From SZUA-318 sp964412015 (GTDB lineage Bacteria; Gemmatimonadota; Gemmatimonadetes; Longimicrobiales; Gaopeijiaceae), in NCBI GenBank assembly GCA_964412015.1, contig CAYPMO010000017.1, positions 1-64,000 of the forward strand: a DNA stretch of 64,000 nt, read 5' to 3'. A model generated the notes under the pieces. It made no database searches and had not been told where the DNA came from. It saw only the letters and a list, made by a program, of their open reading frames with translations. Shown here in pieces: positions 8,459-16,161 of the stretch. Position 1 is the stretch's first letter; each line of letters starts with the position of its first letter. Both the position numbers and the translations under genes were made by a program.

Positions 8459-9853
8459 TCAGACCCTCCAGCGCGGATCACCCGCATCCAGGGAGGGCGC
8501 CTCGTATCCCTCTCGCCCCATGAGGCCGTACGTGAGCACCTTCCCCAACTCGACGCCCGGCTGGTCGAGGGGGTCCACACCGTACAGCGCACCCGCGTAG
8601 ACGGTCGCGATCTCCAGGAGGATGTAGAACTGGCCGAGCGTGGCGGCGTCCACCCTGGGGAACAGCAGCGTCGCGTTCAGGCGTCCCTCCCTGCGGAGCG
8701 CTTCCGCCGTGGCCTTGCGCTCGGCGTCGAGCAGGTTGCCGAGCGACTTCCCGCCGAGGTACACGAGCGACGAGATCTCCTGATGGAGCGGCGGGATGCT
8801 CACGTCCGTGCCCGCGTCCGCGACGGCCGCGAACAGGATCACCTTGTCCTGGGGCCCCTCCATGAAGAGCTGCAGGAGCGAATGCTGGTCCGTGGCACCC
8901 ACGGATGCGAGGGGGGTGGGCCCCGTGTTGCGTCGAGCGCCGTCGAGGCCGCGCGCCTTGCCGAGCGACTCGGCCCAGAGCTGCTGGAACCAGAGCGCCG
9001 CCGCTCGCAGCCGATCGGCGTAGGGCATGAGCACGTGGATGGGCCGCGACAGCTCGGAATCGGCCGCGTACAGCAGGGTCGCGAGGATCCCGGCGGGGTT
9101 CCGCATCAACTCCGCGCTCCGGCAGCGCGCCTCCATGCCCGCGGCTCCGGCCAGGAGCGCGTCCACATCCACGCCGCAGATCGCCGCGGGAAGCAGCCCC
9201 ACCGGGGATAGCACCGAGAAACGACCACCGACGTTCTCCGGGACCGGTGCGGCGGGAATTCCCTCCGCCTCCGCGATCTTCCGAAGCGCGCCCTTGGTCG
9301 GGTCGGTGGTGAACAGAAAGTGGCCCGGCGCGTGATCGGCACCCACCGCGTCCTCCACCCAGCCGCGCGCGACGAGGTACTGCGCCATCGTCTCGGCAGT
9401 CGAGCCCGACTTGCTCACCACGTTGATGAGGGTCGTGGCCGGATCCAACCGTCGGAGGAGGGCTCCGAACGTCACCGGGTCCGGGTTGTCCACGACGTGG
9501 AGGCGCGGAAAGTGGTCCCGCTCCTCGTCGGAGCGCTCGTTCCAGAGCGGGCCGAGCAGCGCGTCCCGGAGCGAGATCGCCCCGAGGCCGGAGCCGCCGA
9601 TCCCCAGCACGACCACGTCGTGGAACCACTGCCCGAACCCCTCGGCGAGATCCTTCACGCGGGCCGCGGTGTCCGTGGCGTAGGGGAGGTCGAAGAAACC
9701 CATCTCACCCGCGGCCCGCCGCTCCTGGACCGCGCCGTGCGCCACCCGGAAGCGCTCCGCGAGGTCCCCGCGCAGCCGCTCCGGGTCGATCCCGGTGGAG
9801 ACGTGGGGGCGGAGGAGATTCGCGAAGTCGAGTCGCAGGTCGCCGTCAGCCAT
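8459..9853 (-). CDS. pgi: Glucose-6-phosphate isomerase
   Basis: Interconverts glucose 6-phosphate and fructose 6-phosphate in glycolysis and gluconeogenesis. The 464-residue protein is of the shorter bacterial type. Sugar-isomerase motifs are clear: VVLGIGGSGLGAISLRDALL, INVVSKSGSTAETMAQY for phosphate binding, and GGRFSVLSPVGLLPA matching the family signature. It starts with ATG and overlaps the end of the preceding metallo-beta-lactamase gene by 8 bp, so the two are probably one transcript. Confidence 0.96.
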   Translation of the reverse strand: MADGDLRLDFANLLRPHVSTGIDPERLRGDLAERFRVAHGAVQERRAAGEMGFFDLPYATDTAARVKDLAEGFGQWFHDVVVLGIGGSGLGAISLRDALLGPLWNERSDEERDHFPRLHVVDNPDPVTFGALLRRLDPATTLINVVSKSGSTAETMAQYLVARGWVEDAVGADHAPGHFLFTTDPTKGALRKIAEAEGIPAAPVPENVGGRFSVLSPVGLLPAAICGVDVDALLAGAAGMEARCRSAELMRNPAGILATLLYAADSELSRPIHVLMPYADRLRAAALWFQQLWAESLGKARGLDGARRNTGPTPLASVGATDQHSLLQLFMEGPQDKVILFAAVADAGTDVSIPPLHQEISSLVYLGGKSLGNLLDAERKATAEALRREGRLNATLLFPRVDAATLGQFYILLEIATVYAGALYGVDPLDQPGVELGKVLTYGLMGREGYEAPSLDAGDPRWRV

Positions 9854-10631
9854 GGTCAGAGACCTCGATGGTGAGTCCGTCGTAGGCGGGCTCCACCCCG
9901 GGAGGGAGCCGCTCGAGCAGTTCCGCGTGGGTGACCCGATGCGTCAGGTGCGTGAGATAGGTCCGCCGTGCGCCCACCGCCCCGGCCGCTTCCACCGCCT
10001 CCTCCACGTTGAAGTGGGAGGGATGCGGTCGCCCGAACCAGAGAGCGTTCAGGACGAGCACATCCACACCCCGCAGGACGTCCCGGGCGGCGTCGGGCAA
10101 CGACTTGCCGTCGGTAACGTAACCGAGCCCGCCGACACGGAATCCGTAGACGCGCACGGGACCATGCGGTACCTCGAAGGGGTGGAACGTGCGTCCGAGG
10201 ATCTCCTGGGGACGGGCGGGGTGGAGATCGTGCAGGCGGATGTTGGGCTTGGAGGTCCCCTCCGGCGGTTCGTACGTGTCGTCGAAGATGTACTCGAAGT
10301 GCCGCGCGATCCGGTCCCGGTACTCGGCCCCCACGTAGGCGCAGAGATCTCCGTACCGCATCGTGAAGACGCGGAGGTCGTCGATCCCGTGGATGTGGTC
10401 GGCGTGGATGTGGGTGAACCAGACGGCATCCACACGGTCCACGCCCGCCGCAAGGAGCTGGAGCCTCAACTCCGGCGGCGTATCCACGAGCAGCCGCTTC
10501 CCCTCGATCTCCAACAGAGCGCCGTGCCGCGTCCGACGGTCTCGCGGGTCGGACGACGTGCACGCGCGGCAGTGGCAGCCCACGACGGGGATGCCGAACG
10601 ATGTGCCGGTCCCCAGGAAGGTGAGTTTCAC
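9846..10631 (-). CDS. MBL-fold metallohydrolase (PhnP-like)
   Basis: A 261-residue metallo-beta-lactamase-fold protein. It begins with KLTFLGTGTSFGIPVVGC, the start typical of PhnP and related phosphodiesterases, followed by a CHCRAC cysteine cluster. The metal-binding motif FTHIHADHIHGIDD is intact. Later metal ligands are probably His in HPSHFN and LTHLTH. The GTG start (VKLTFLG) was chosen because the fold begins there. PhnP cleaves cyclic phosphodiesters, but no phn genes are nearby, so the substrate is unknown. It is divergent from rnd and overlaps pgi by 8 bp. Confidence 0.88.
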   Translation of the reverse strand: MKLTFLGTGTSFGIPVVGCHCRACTSSDPRDRRTRHGALLEIEGKRLLVDTPPELRLQLLAAGVDRVDAVWFTHIHADHIHGIDDLRVFTMRYGDLCAYVGAEYRDRIARHFEYIFDDTYEPPEGTSKPNIRLHDLHPARPQEILGRTFHPFEVPHGPVRVYGFRVGGLGYVTDGKSLPDAARDVLRGVDVLVLNALWFGRPHPSHFNVEEAVEAAGAVGARRTYLTHLTHRVTHAELLERLPPGVEPAYDGLTIEVSDHG

Positions 10632-10760
10632 GAGATCACAGACGCTCCAGACGCATGGTATCCTTCGTGCACGGGAGCTGGAAGGGGCAACCTTCGGATC
10701 GGTCGCGGCATCGCGGGGGCCTCGAGCCCTGGGAGAGGCCGACGATTGTGGAATTGTCGC

Positions 10761-10779
10761 GCCCGCCCACGGGGCGGGC
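10761..10779. repeat. GC-rich inverted repeat in the 232-bp divergent gap
   Basis: GCCCGCCC (10761-10768) and GGGCGGGC (10772-10779) form a perfect 8-bp hairpin with a 3-nt loop. It lies midway between the divergent MBL and rnd genes. No T-tract follows, so an operator or mRNA-leader structure is as likely as a terminator. No convincing promoter was found in the rest of 10632-10863. Confidence 0.5.
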
Positions 10780-10863
10780 AAGCGTCCCGACCTTGTGGAG
10801 GACGCGTCGCGCGGCTTCATTTCGGCGCCTGGATTGCTACGGTTCCCGGAGACCTCGTTCTTC

Positions 10864-12009
10864 ATGTCCTTCGTCCACGTCCGCGACGCTTCCGAAGTGG
10901 ATGGCCTGCGTCGGGACCTCACCTCGGCCCGCCGCGTCGCGCTCGACTGCGAGGCGGCCGGATTCCACCGCTATTCGGATCGGCTCTGCCTCCTCCAGCT
11001 GACGACCGAGAGAGACACGTACGTTCTCGACGCGTTGGCCTTCCAACCCGGCGAGATGCTCCGGGGGGTTCTCGAGGACCCCACGATCCCCGTCGTCATG
11101 CACGGGGCCGATTACGATCTGCGTCTGCTGCATCGGGACCTCGGGATCCGGATACGCGGGCTGTTCGACACCCAGGTCGCGGCGGAGCTTCTCGGCGTTC
11201 AGGCCCTGGGCCTCCAGGCCCTGCTGAAGAGCCGCCTCGGGGTATCGCTATCGAAGAAATACCAGCGCGCCGACTGGGCCGAGCGCCCGCTGTCCGACGG
11301 GATGCTCGAGTACGCCGCGGACGACACGCGGCATCTCCTGCGCCTGGCTGACCTTCTCGCGGCGGAACTGGCCACCGCCGGACGGCTGGCGTGGGCCGAA
11401 GAGGAATGTCGGGCCCTGGAGGAGAGCGCTACCATGAGCGACGACGCCGAGCCGGAGGATCCGGTGACCCGGGTGAAGGGTGCTCGGGACATGACGCCCC
11501 GCGAGGTGACGGCTCTCCGGGAAGCGCTCGAGTGGCGCGACCGGCTGGCCCGCGAGAGGGACCGGGCCCCGTTCCGCGTCGTGGGCGATCAGCCACTCGT
11601 GGAGGCGGTTCTCTGCCGCCCGTTGGACGAGAAAGAGCTCGCCGCGATCAAGGGCTTCCCCTCGGGGCTGGCCCGGGGACGGGGTTCGGACCTCCTGAGC
11701 CGCTTCGATCGGATCGCGGGCCTGCCCGAAGACGAGCTGCGCCCTTACCCGCGCGGCCAGAAGCGGGCACCGGGCCGACCCGTTCCGGAGGTCGAAGAGC
11801 TCGCCGAGAAGCTCAAGTCGGCCAGGAATCGGAGGGCCGAGGAGCTCGGGCTCGACCGCGGCACGCTCCTGCCCAACGCGCTCGTCCACGCCGTGGCGAC
11901 GCAGCGCCCGGCGAGCCTGGAGGCGCTGGCCGCCGTGGACGGAATCCGCACCTGGCAGGTCGAGGCGGTCGGGCCCGCCCTGCTGGCGGTCCTCACGGGC
12001 CGGCGCTGA
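10864..12009 (+). CDS. rnd: Ribonuclease D with HRDC domains
   Basis: A 3'-5' exoribonuclease of the DEDD family that trims tRNA and other small RNAs. The 381-residue length matches RNase D. Exonuclease motifs are visible: ALDCEAAG (a Cys separates the two acidic residues, where DTE is usual), VVMHGADYDLRLL, FDTQVAAELLG, and YAADDTRHLLRL near residue 165. The C-terminal half has two HRDC-like helical regions (ALREALEWRDRLARERDRAP and RRAEELGLDRGTLLPN). The ATG beginning MSFVHVRDAS was chosen because the domain begins there and GGAG lies about 10 nt upstream. It is convergent with the DksA-like gene. Confidence 0.9.
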   Translation: MSFVHVRDASEVDGLRRDLTSARRVALDCEAAGFHRYSDRLCLLQLTTERDTYVLDALAFQPGEMLRGVLEDPTIPVVMHGADYDLRLLHRDLGIRIRGLFDTQVAAELLGVQALGLQALLKSRLGVSLSKKYQRADWAERPLSDGMLEYAADDTRHLLRLADLLAAELATAGRLAWAEEECRALEESATMSDDAEPEDPVTRVKGARDMTPREVTALREALEWRDRLARERDRAPFRVVGDQPLVEAVLCRPLDEKELAAIKGFPSGLARGRGSDLLSRFDRIAGLPEDELRPYPRGQKRAPGRPVPEVEELAEKLKSARNRRAEELGLDRGTLLPNALVHAVATQRPASLEALAAVDGIRTWQVEAVGPALLAVLTGRR

Positions 12010-12046
12010 GAGCCCGGCCCGCGGCCGGCCCGGGGGAGAGGTCGGA

Positions 12047-12076
12047 GGGGCCCGGCGCCGCTCGGCGCCGGGCCCC
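12047..12076. terminator. Bidirectional hairpin terminator between rnd and the DksA-like gene
   Basis: A perfect 14-bp stem, GGGGCCCGGCGCCG (12047-12060) with CGGCGCCGGGCCCC (12063-12076), closes a 2-nt CT gap, so a few central pairs must open to form the loop. It sits between the convergent ends of rnd (12009) and the DksA-like gene (12100). No T-run follows on either strand, as is common in high-GC genomes. Confidence 0.75.
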
Positions 12077-12099
12077 TCGTCACGTCGGAGGAAGGCCGG

Positions 12100-12483
12100 T
12101 CAGGCCGCCTCTTCTTCCTTCAGCTTGCAATTGATGCAATAGCGGGCGTGGGGCAGCGCGTCCAGTCGCTCGAAGCCGACGTCCTGCCCACACGTGTGGC
12201 ACTTGCCGAAGTTCTTCGGGTCGTTGTAGAGGCGACGGAGCGCCTCTTCGAGGCGATAGAGATATCGACCTTCCTTCGTGGCGAACACCGCGGCTTTCTC
12301 CCGCTCCATCGCTTCCGTGCCCTGGTCGGCCATGTGGTCGGTGTAGGCAGCCAGATCGGAGTCGGCGGAATCCCGGTCCCATTTCGCCATCTCGTCAAAG
12401 AGGCCCAGCGCGCGGAGCGCGCGGGCGCGTTCCTCGAGGAGCCGCTTCTCGATGTGTGCGAGCTGCTTCTTGGTCAGGGGCAT
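12100..12483 (-). CDS. DksA/TraR-family C4 zinc-finger protein
   Basis: A 127-residue protein with the DksA plan: an N-terminal coiled coil (residues about 5-85, with acidic EMAKWDRDSADSD where DksA has its DxxDxA-type tip) and a C-terminal C4 zinc finger (GKCHTCGQDV then ARYCINCKLKEE). Such proteins bind RNA polymerase in the secondary channel and alter promoter output, often with ppGpp. It is monocistronic, with a promoter-like element at 12496-12524 and a shared terminator with rnd. Confidence 0.88.
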   Translation of the reverse strand: MPLTKKQLAHIEKRLLEERARALRALGLFDEMAKWDRDSADSDLAAYTDHMADQGTEAMEREKAAVFATKEGRYLYRLEEALRRLYNDPKNFGKCHTCGQDVGFERLDALPHARYCINCKLKEEEAA

Positions 12484-12495
12484 GTCGATCTCGGG

Positions 12496-12524
12496 AGGGT
12501 AGGCGGCATTGATGAGCCAGACAA
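12496..12524 (-). promoter_or_regulatory. Candidate promoter of the DksA-like gene
   Basis: On the minus strand TTGTCT (12524-12519) and TACCCT (12501-12496) are 17 bp apart. This would start transcription only a few bases before the ATG at 12483, giving a very short leader. The -10 is weak, keeping only the first, second and last consensus bases. Confidence 0.3.
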
Positions 12525-12571
12525 CCTAACCCCGCGGTGCCGAATCGTCCACGGCGCTCCGCACCCCGTAG

Positions 12572-12593
12572 GGGGTACGTGATCCAGTACCCC
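12572..12593. repeat. Inverted repeat upstream of the YggX-like gene
   Basis: GGGGTAC (12572-12578) and GTACCCC (12587-12593) are perfect 7-bp arms with an 8-bp spacer. A smaller CCCC-GTA-GGGG hairpin abuts it on the left. It lies in the 240-bp gap between the divergent DksA-like gene and the YggX-like gene, where an operator would be expected. Confidence 0.45.
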
Positions 12594-12723
12594 GGACGCG
12601 CTTCGGGGATGCACTCTCCACGCGCGCGTCGGACCGAGGTGAGTCCCGGAACGGACCCCCCGCGGGCCGGACGGGTAGAGCCGGCCTGCACTGAACACGG
12701 AACCGAGAGCGGGAAGACACGCG

Positions 12724-13008
12724 ATGGAACACGAGACGATCCACTGCCGCCGCTGCGGACCGGACGCGCCACGCCTTCCCCGCCCCCCGTTCAAGAACGA
12801 GATGGGAGAGAGGGTCGCCGCCGAGATCTGCGCCGACTGCTGGAACGACTGGCTGAAGCACCAGACGCTCCTCATCAACCATTACGGGCTCGATCCGAGG
12901 GACCCGCAGGCACGGGCGTTCCTCTTCGAGCAGATCGAGACGGTGCTGCTGGGCGACGGTAACGCCCAGCAGGTGGACACGCGCAAGCAGGGCACGATCG
13001 ACTGGTAG
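12724..13008 (+). CDS. YggX-like Fe(II)-trafficking protein with extra CxxC pairs
   Basis: A 94-residue protein whose core matches the YggX family of iron-trafficking and oxidative-protection proteins: GERVAAEICADCWNDWLKHQ followed by TLLINHYGLD and a short helical tail. YggX normally carries one N-terminal cysteine. Here the N terminus has CRRCG (residues about 8-12) and a second pair, CADCW, replaces the usual SKEAW-type segment, making four cysteines suited to a zinc or iron site. ATG start; single gene with an inverted repeat upstream. The family call rests on the conserved core; the metal site is inference. Confidence 0.78.
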   Translation: MEHETIHCRRCGPDAPRLPRPPFKNEMGERVAAEICADCWNDWLKHQTLLINHYGLDPRDPQARAFLFEQIETVLLGDGNAQQVDTRKQGTIDW

Positions 13009-13020
13009 GCCCGCGGTCCC

Positions 13021-14646
13021 TCAACGACCCGCGGGGGCGAGGCGAGCCGCGCACGCCTCGCGCCAGTCGAGCCGCACGACGATCTGGGGAGGCATGCGCG
13101 CGAGGATCGTCACGGTACCGGGGCATCGCTGCTCGAGGAGGTTGAGCGCGTCGCCGTGGATCAGGCCGCCCTGCTCGAGGAGCAGATGGTCCACCCCGAC
13201 TTCCCTCCACAGCGCGATCTGCTGGAGGGGCGTCCCCCAGACGGGCGATGCCTCGTCCTCGGCCCGCGGCGTGAAGCGAGCGCTCGGGGCTGCGGCCCAC
13301 TCTCCGTGCAGGTGCAATGCCGCCCAGAACTCCGGGGCTCCCACGACGGCATCCTCCGGCGCGGTCGCCTTCAGTACCTCCACGGCCGCGGCCATCCGGC
13401 CCGCGCGAAGGCGGTAGCCCGCCGCGGCCCAGCCGTGCCCGGCGCGGCTCGCCGTGACCGACGCGTACGCCGCCACCCACACGAACGCGACGGCCGCCAT
13501 GGACCTCCTCATCCAACTCCGGGGGAGCCGCCGGGTCCCATCGAGGAGTGCCACGCCGACCGCGATCGCCATCCAGGGATGGAGGGGCGCGACCAACCTG
13601 CGGTCCACGAACGGCCAGAGCAGGAGCAGGCCGAGGTAGGCCAGCGCGACCCACGGAAGCGGCGGAAACCGCTTCGTCAGAATCCACCCACCCGAGAGCG
13701 CCAGGGCGGCCAGAGGCACGGCGGCCACCCAGAGCCACACGCCCGCGACGCCCGGAACCAGGAGCGCCACGACCCGGGAGGTCACGGCCTCGGCATGGGC
13801 CGGAAGCCCGCTCACGAACGCGCCCGACGATCCCAGGATTTGCCCGGCCAGCCACCCACCGTACGGGCCGAGGACGTCGCGGAGCCCTTCCGGAATCCCC
13901 TCGGCTCGTGACGAGGCCCACGCGCTCCAGGCGGCCGCGGCCACGACCGCCGGTCCCGTCGTGGCCGCCGCGGCGAGCACACCTCGCCGGAGCGCCATCG
14001 CGAGCGCGCAGCCCGCGACCAGGGCCACGCCCGCGGAGCGGGTGAGGACGGCGGCCGCCAGCAGCGCGGCCATCGCCGCGCTCCAGCGCACGTCGTCACG
14101 CCGGGAGGCGCGCGGCCACGTGGCCAGCGCGGCCGCGGCAAGCAGGAGGAACAGCGGCTCGGACAGCGGCACCAGCGCGGGACGCCAGACGTCGGCGGAG
14201 GCGAAGGCGAGCCCCGCGAGGGTGGCCGCTTCCCACCGGCGGAACCCCGCGGCGTCGTGGAGCGCCCAGGCCGTCAGGACGCCGGCCGCCGCGATGAAGG
14301 TGAGATTGAGGAGCCCGGCACTGAGCGTCACCGGGCCGACCGAGCGGAAGACGAGCCACAGGAGCGCGAGCAGCCCCGAGTAGAGCGGGGGAAACTTCAC
14401 GGCCGGAAGCGCGCCCGGAACGCCCTCGTAGACGAGCCCTTCGCCCTGGCTCAGCGCCTTGCCGATCACCATGTACACGCCGTCGTCGTGCCAGACGCCG
14501 GCGGGAATCGGACGCCAGAACGAGAGACCCACGCCCATGAGCGCGACCGCGAGCAGGAGGAACGGCCACGAGCGCATGAGCGGGTTCTCCCCGCGCGTCT
14601 CGCGGAGGCCCGGCGACGTTGGCTCTCCGGTCTCGCCGCTCGTCAC
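13021..14646 (-). CDS. GT39-like polytopic membrane glycosyltransferase
   Basis: A 541-residue protein with about 10-12 hydrophobic segments and the ArnT/PMT-type N-terminal loop: GVWHDDGVYMVIGKALSQGE, with an acidic pair, then KFPPLYSGLLAL. This is the layout of GT-C enzymes that use polyprenyl-phosphate sugars. It is a paralogue-like match to the gene at 25560-27236 (compare TKYPPVFPTLLA). A GTG start at 14646 gives a charged leader; the ATG at 14577 (MRSWPFLLLA) is an alternative that begins at the first membrane segment. It ends next to the YggX-like gene and lies 6 bp after the nitrilase gene. Donor and acceptor unknown. Confidence 0.72.
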   Translation of the reverse strand: MTSGETGEPTSPGLRETRGENPLMRSWPFLLLAVALMGVGLSFWRPIPAGVWHDDGVYMVIGKALSQGEGLVYEGVPGALPAVKFPPLYSGLLALLWLVFRSVGPVTLSAGLLNLTFIAAAGVLTAWALHDAAGFRRWEAATLAGLAFASADVWRPALVPLSEPLFLLLAAAALATWPRASRRDDVRWSAAMAALLAAAVLTRSAGVALVAGCALAMALRRGVLAAAATTGPAVVAAAAWSAWASSRAEGIPEGLRDVLGPYGGWLAGQILGSSGAFVSGLPAHAEAVTSRVVALLVPGVAGVWLWVAAVPLAALALSGGWILTKRFPPLPWVALAYLGLLLLWPFVDRRLVAPLHPWMAIAVGVALLDGTRRLPRSWMRRSMAAVAFVWVAAYASVTASRAGHGWAAAGYRLRAGRMAAAVEVLKATAPEDAVVGAPEFWAALHLHGEWAAAPSARFTPRAEDEASPVWGTPLQQIALWREVGVDHLLLEQGGLIHGDALNLLEQRCPGTVTILARMPPQIVVRLDWREACAARLAPAGR

Positions 14647-14652
14647 GCGGCC

Positions 14653-15606
14653 TCAGCCCACCGGGCGCTTCGGGCGCTCGTCCACCTCGAGTCGGAAGAC
14701 GTCGGGGCGGGCGTAGTGGCCTGTCACGTCGAAGTCGAACTTGGAGCGGGCGATCGCCGTGAGGTCCACCTCGGCCACCAGGGTCCCCTCGCGATCCCAG
14801 AGCGGGCCGGCGACGAGCTCGCCCAGCGGATCATAGATCGCGCTCCCGCCGCGACACAGCGTCTCGGGCCAGGCCAGGAGCTCGTCCGCGATCTCGAGGT
14901 CCGGGGGGTACATGTCCCGGCAGACGTACTGGTTGCACCCCAGGACGAAGCAGCGCCCCTCGAGCGCGATGTGCTGGAGCGTCGCCTGCCACCGGGCCCG
15001 CGCGTCGGCCGTGGGCGCCAGCCAGATCTCGACACCCTTGCCGTACATCGCCATCCGCGCCAGGGGCATGTAGTTCTCCCAGCAGATGAGCCCGCCCACC
15101 TTCCCGAACGGCGTGTCCACCACGGTGAGCGTGCTCCCATCCCCCTCGCCCCAGATGACGCGTTCGGCGGCGGTCGGCTTCAGCTTGCGGTGCTTGCCGA
15201 TCAGCTCCCCGTCCGGTCCGAAGTAGAGGAGCGTGCAGAACAGGGTCCCGCCGCTGTAGCTCGAGTCCCGCTCGACGACCCCGACGCAAAGGTGGATGCC
15301 CGCCTCGCGCGCCACCTCCGCCATGCGCTCGGTCTCGGGGCCCGGAATGTCCACCGCCCCCCGCCAGTACCGCTCCCACGTTCGCCGCCCCGCGTCGGAG
15401 CGCCCCCCGATCGCCGTCCCGAAAGCCAGTCCCCACGGATACCCGCCCACATAGGCCTCGGGGAAAAGAACGAGCCGCGCACCCTGGGACGCGGCGTCGC
15501 GCGCGAGCGCACACACCTTGTCCACCGTGGCGAGGGTGTCGAACGGAACGGGCGCGGCCTGCACGACGGCGGCGCGGAGCGAGGTGGGCTCGGTCATGGG
15601 CGGCAA
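14653..15606 (-). CDS. Nitrilase (carbon-nitrogen hydrolase, nitrilase branch)
   Basis: A 317-residue cytoplasmic enzyme with the complete Glu-Lys-Cys triad: LVLFPEAYVGGYPWG (Glu), GKHRKLKPTAAERVIWGEGD (Lys) and GGLICWENYMP (Cys). The FPEAYVGGYP and ICWENYMP patterns are those of true nitrilases, which hydrolyse nitriles to acids, rather than of amidases. A second start (MTEPTS) is possible three codons in. It is followed within 6 bp by the GT39-like gene and is divergent from padR. The substrate cannot be told from sequence. Confidence 0.9.
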   Translation of the reverse strand: MPPMTEPTSLRAAVVQAAPVPFDTLATVDKVCALARDAASQGARLVLFPEAYVGGYPWGLAFGTAIGGRSDAGRRTWERYWRGAVDIPGPETERMAEVAREAGIHLCVGVVERDSSYSGGTLFCTLLYFGPDGELIGKHRKLKPTAAERVIWGEGDGSTLTVVDTPFGKVGGLICWENYMPLARMAMYGKGVEIWLAPTADARARWQATLQHIALEGRCFVLGCNQYVCRDMYPPDLEIADELLAWPETLCRGGSAIYDPLGELVAGPLWDREGTLVAEVDLTAIARSKFDFDVTGHYARPDVFRLEVDERPKRPVG

Positions 15607-15790
15607 GCCAGCGGGTCGTCGGACATGAGGCCGGAACTTCTATACAGGTGGCGGCCCCTGCAAGGAGTCCGACCCTTCGCCGCGGCCGGCCCTTCGACCC
15701 GGGGAGGCGCGGTCTCTCGGACGGCGGCGAGGGATCACCATGGAGATCGGAACGGAACCTTGACGGCCGGGTGTCTTCAATCCACACTCG

Positions 15791-15805
15791 GTCTGCTAAA
15801 CAGAC
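15791..15805. promoter_or_regulatory. Candidate PadR operator
   Basis: GTCTG (15791-15795) and CAGAC (15801-15805) form a perfect dyad with a 5-bp AT-rich centre (CTAAA), 17 bp before the padR ATG. A TTGACG box lies at 15760-15765, but no good -10 follows at the right distance. PadR-family proteins usually autoregulate at palindromes near their own start. The rest of the 215-bp gap (15607-15821) shows nothing else clear. Confidence 0.45.
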
Positions 15806-15821
15806 TACCCTGGAAGCGACC

Positions 15822-16160
15822 ATGGCCCGACAGGCGTCCCTCGGAGAGTTCGAGCAGCTCCTGCTGCTGGCGGTCCTCGGCCTCGGGAACGCGGCCACCG
15901 GCCCGGCGATCAGCGCCGCGCTCGAGGAGAAGGCCGCGCGCTCCGTCTCGCGCGGCGCGCTCTACTCCGCCCTCGACCGGCTGGAGTCCAAGGGATTCCT
16001 CACCTGGCGGGTGGAACCCGCCACGCCCGAGCGTGGGGGTCATCCCTCCCGTCTGTTCACGGTTACGGAGCCGGGGCTGGAGGCGCTCCGGGAGCACCAG
16101 CGCGGGCTGCGCAACCTCGCGGCCGGCCTCGAGGACGTCCTGGGAGTGGCCCGGCGCTGA
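15822..16160 (+). CDS. PadR-family transcriptional regulator
   Basis: A 112-residue winged-helix regulator. The PadR core is clear: GEFEQLLLLAVLGL, SRGALYSALDRLESKGFLTW (recognition helix and wing) and HPSRLFTVTEPGLEALREH. The C-terminal dimerisation helix is short, as in the small PadR class linked to transporters. The ATG chosen begins MARQASLGEF, where the family begins. One base separates its stop from the ATG of the ADOP permease (TGAGATG), so the two are co-transcribed, and this regulator most likely controls that permease. Confidence 0.92.
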   Translation: MARQASLGEFEQLLLLAVLGLGNAATGPAISAALEEKAARSVSRGALYSALDRLESKGFLTWRVEPATPERGGHPSRLFTVTEPGLEALREHQRGLRNLAAGLEDVLGVARR

Positions 16161-16161
16161 G

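Noticed and set aside
14257..16161. Plus-strand frame extending upstream of the ADOP permease for about 1.9 kb
   Set aside because: This part is antisense to the GT39-like and nitrilase genes and overlaps padR in another frame. The permease starts at 16162, right after the padR stop.
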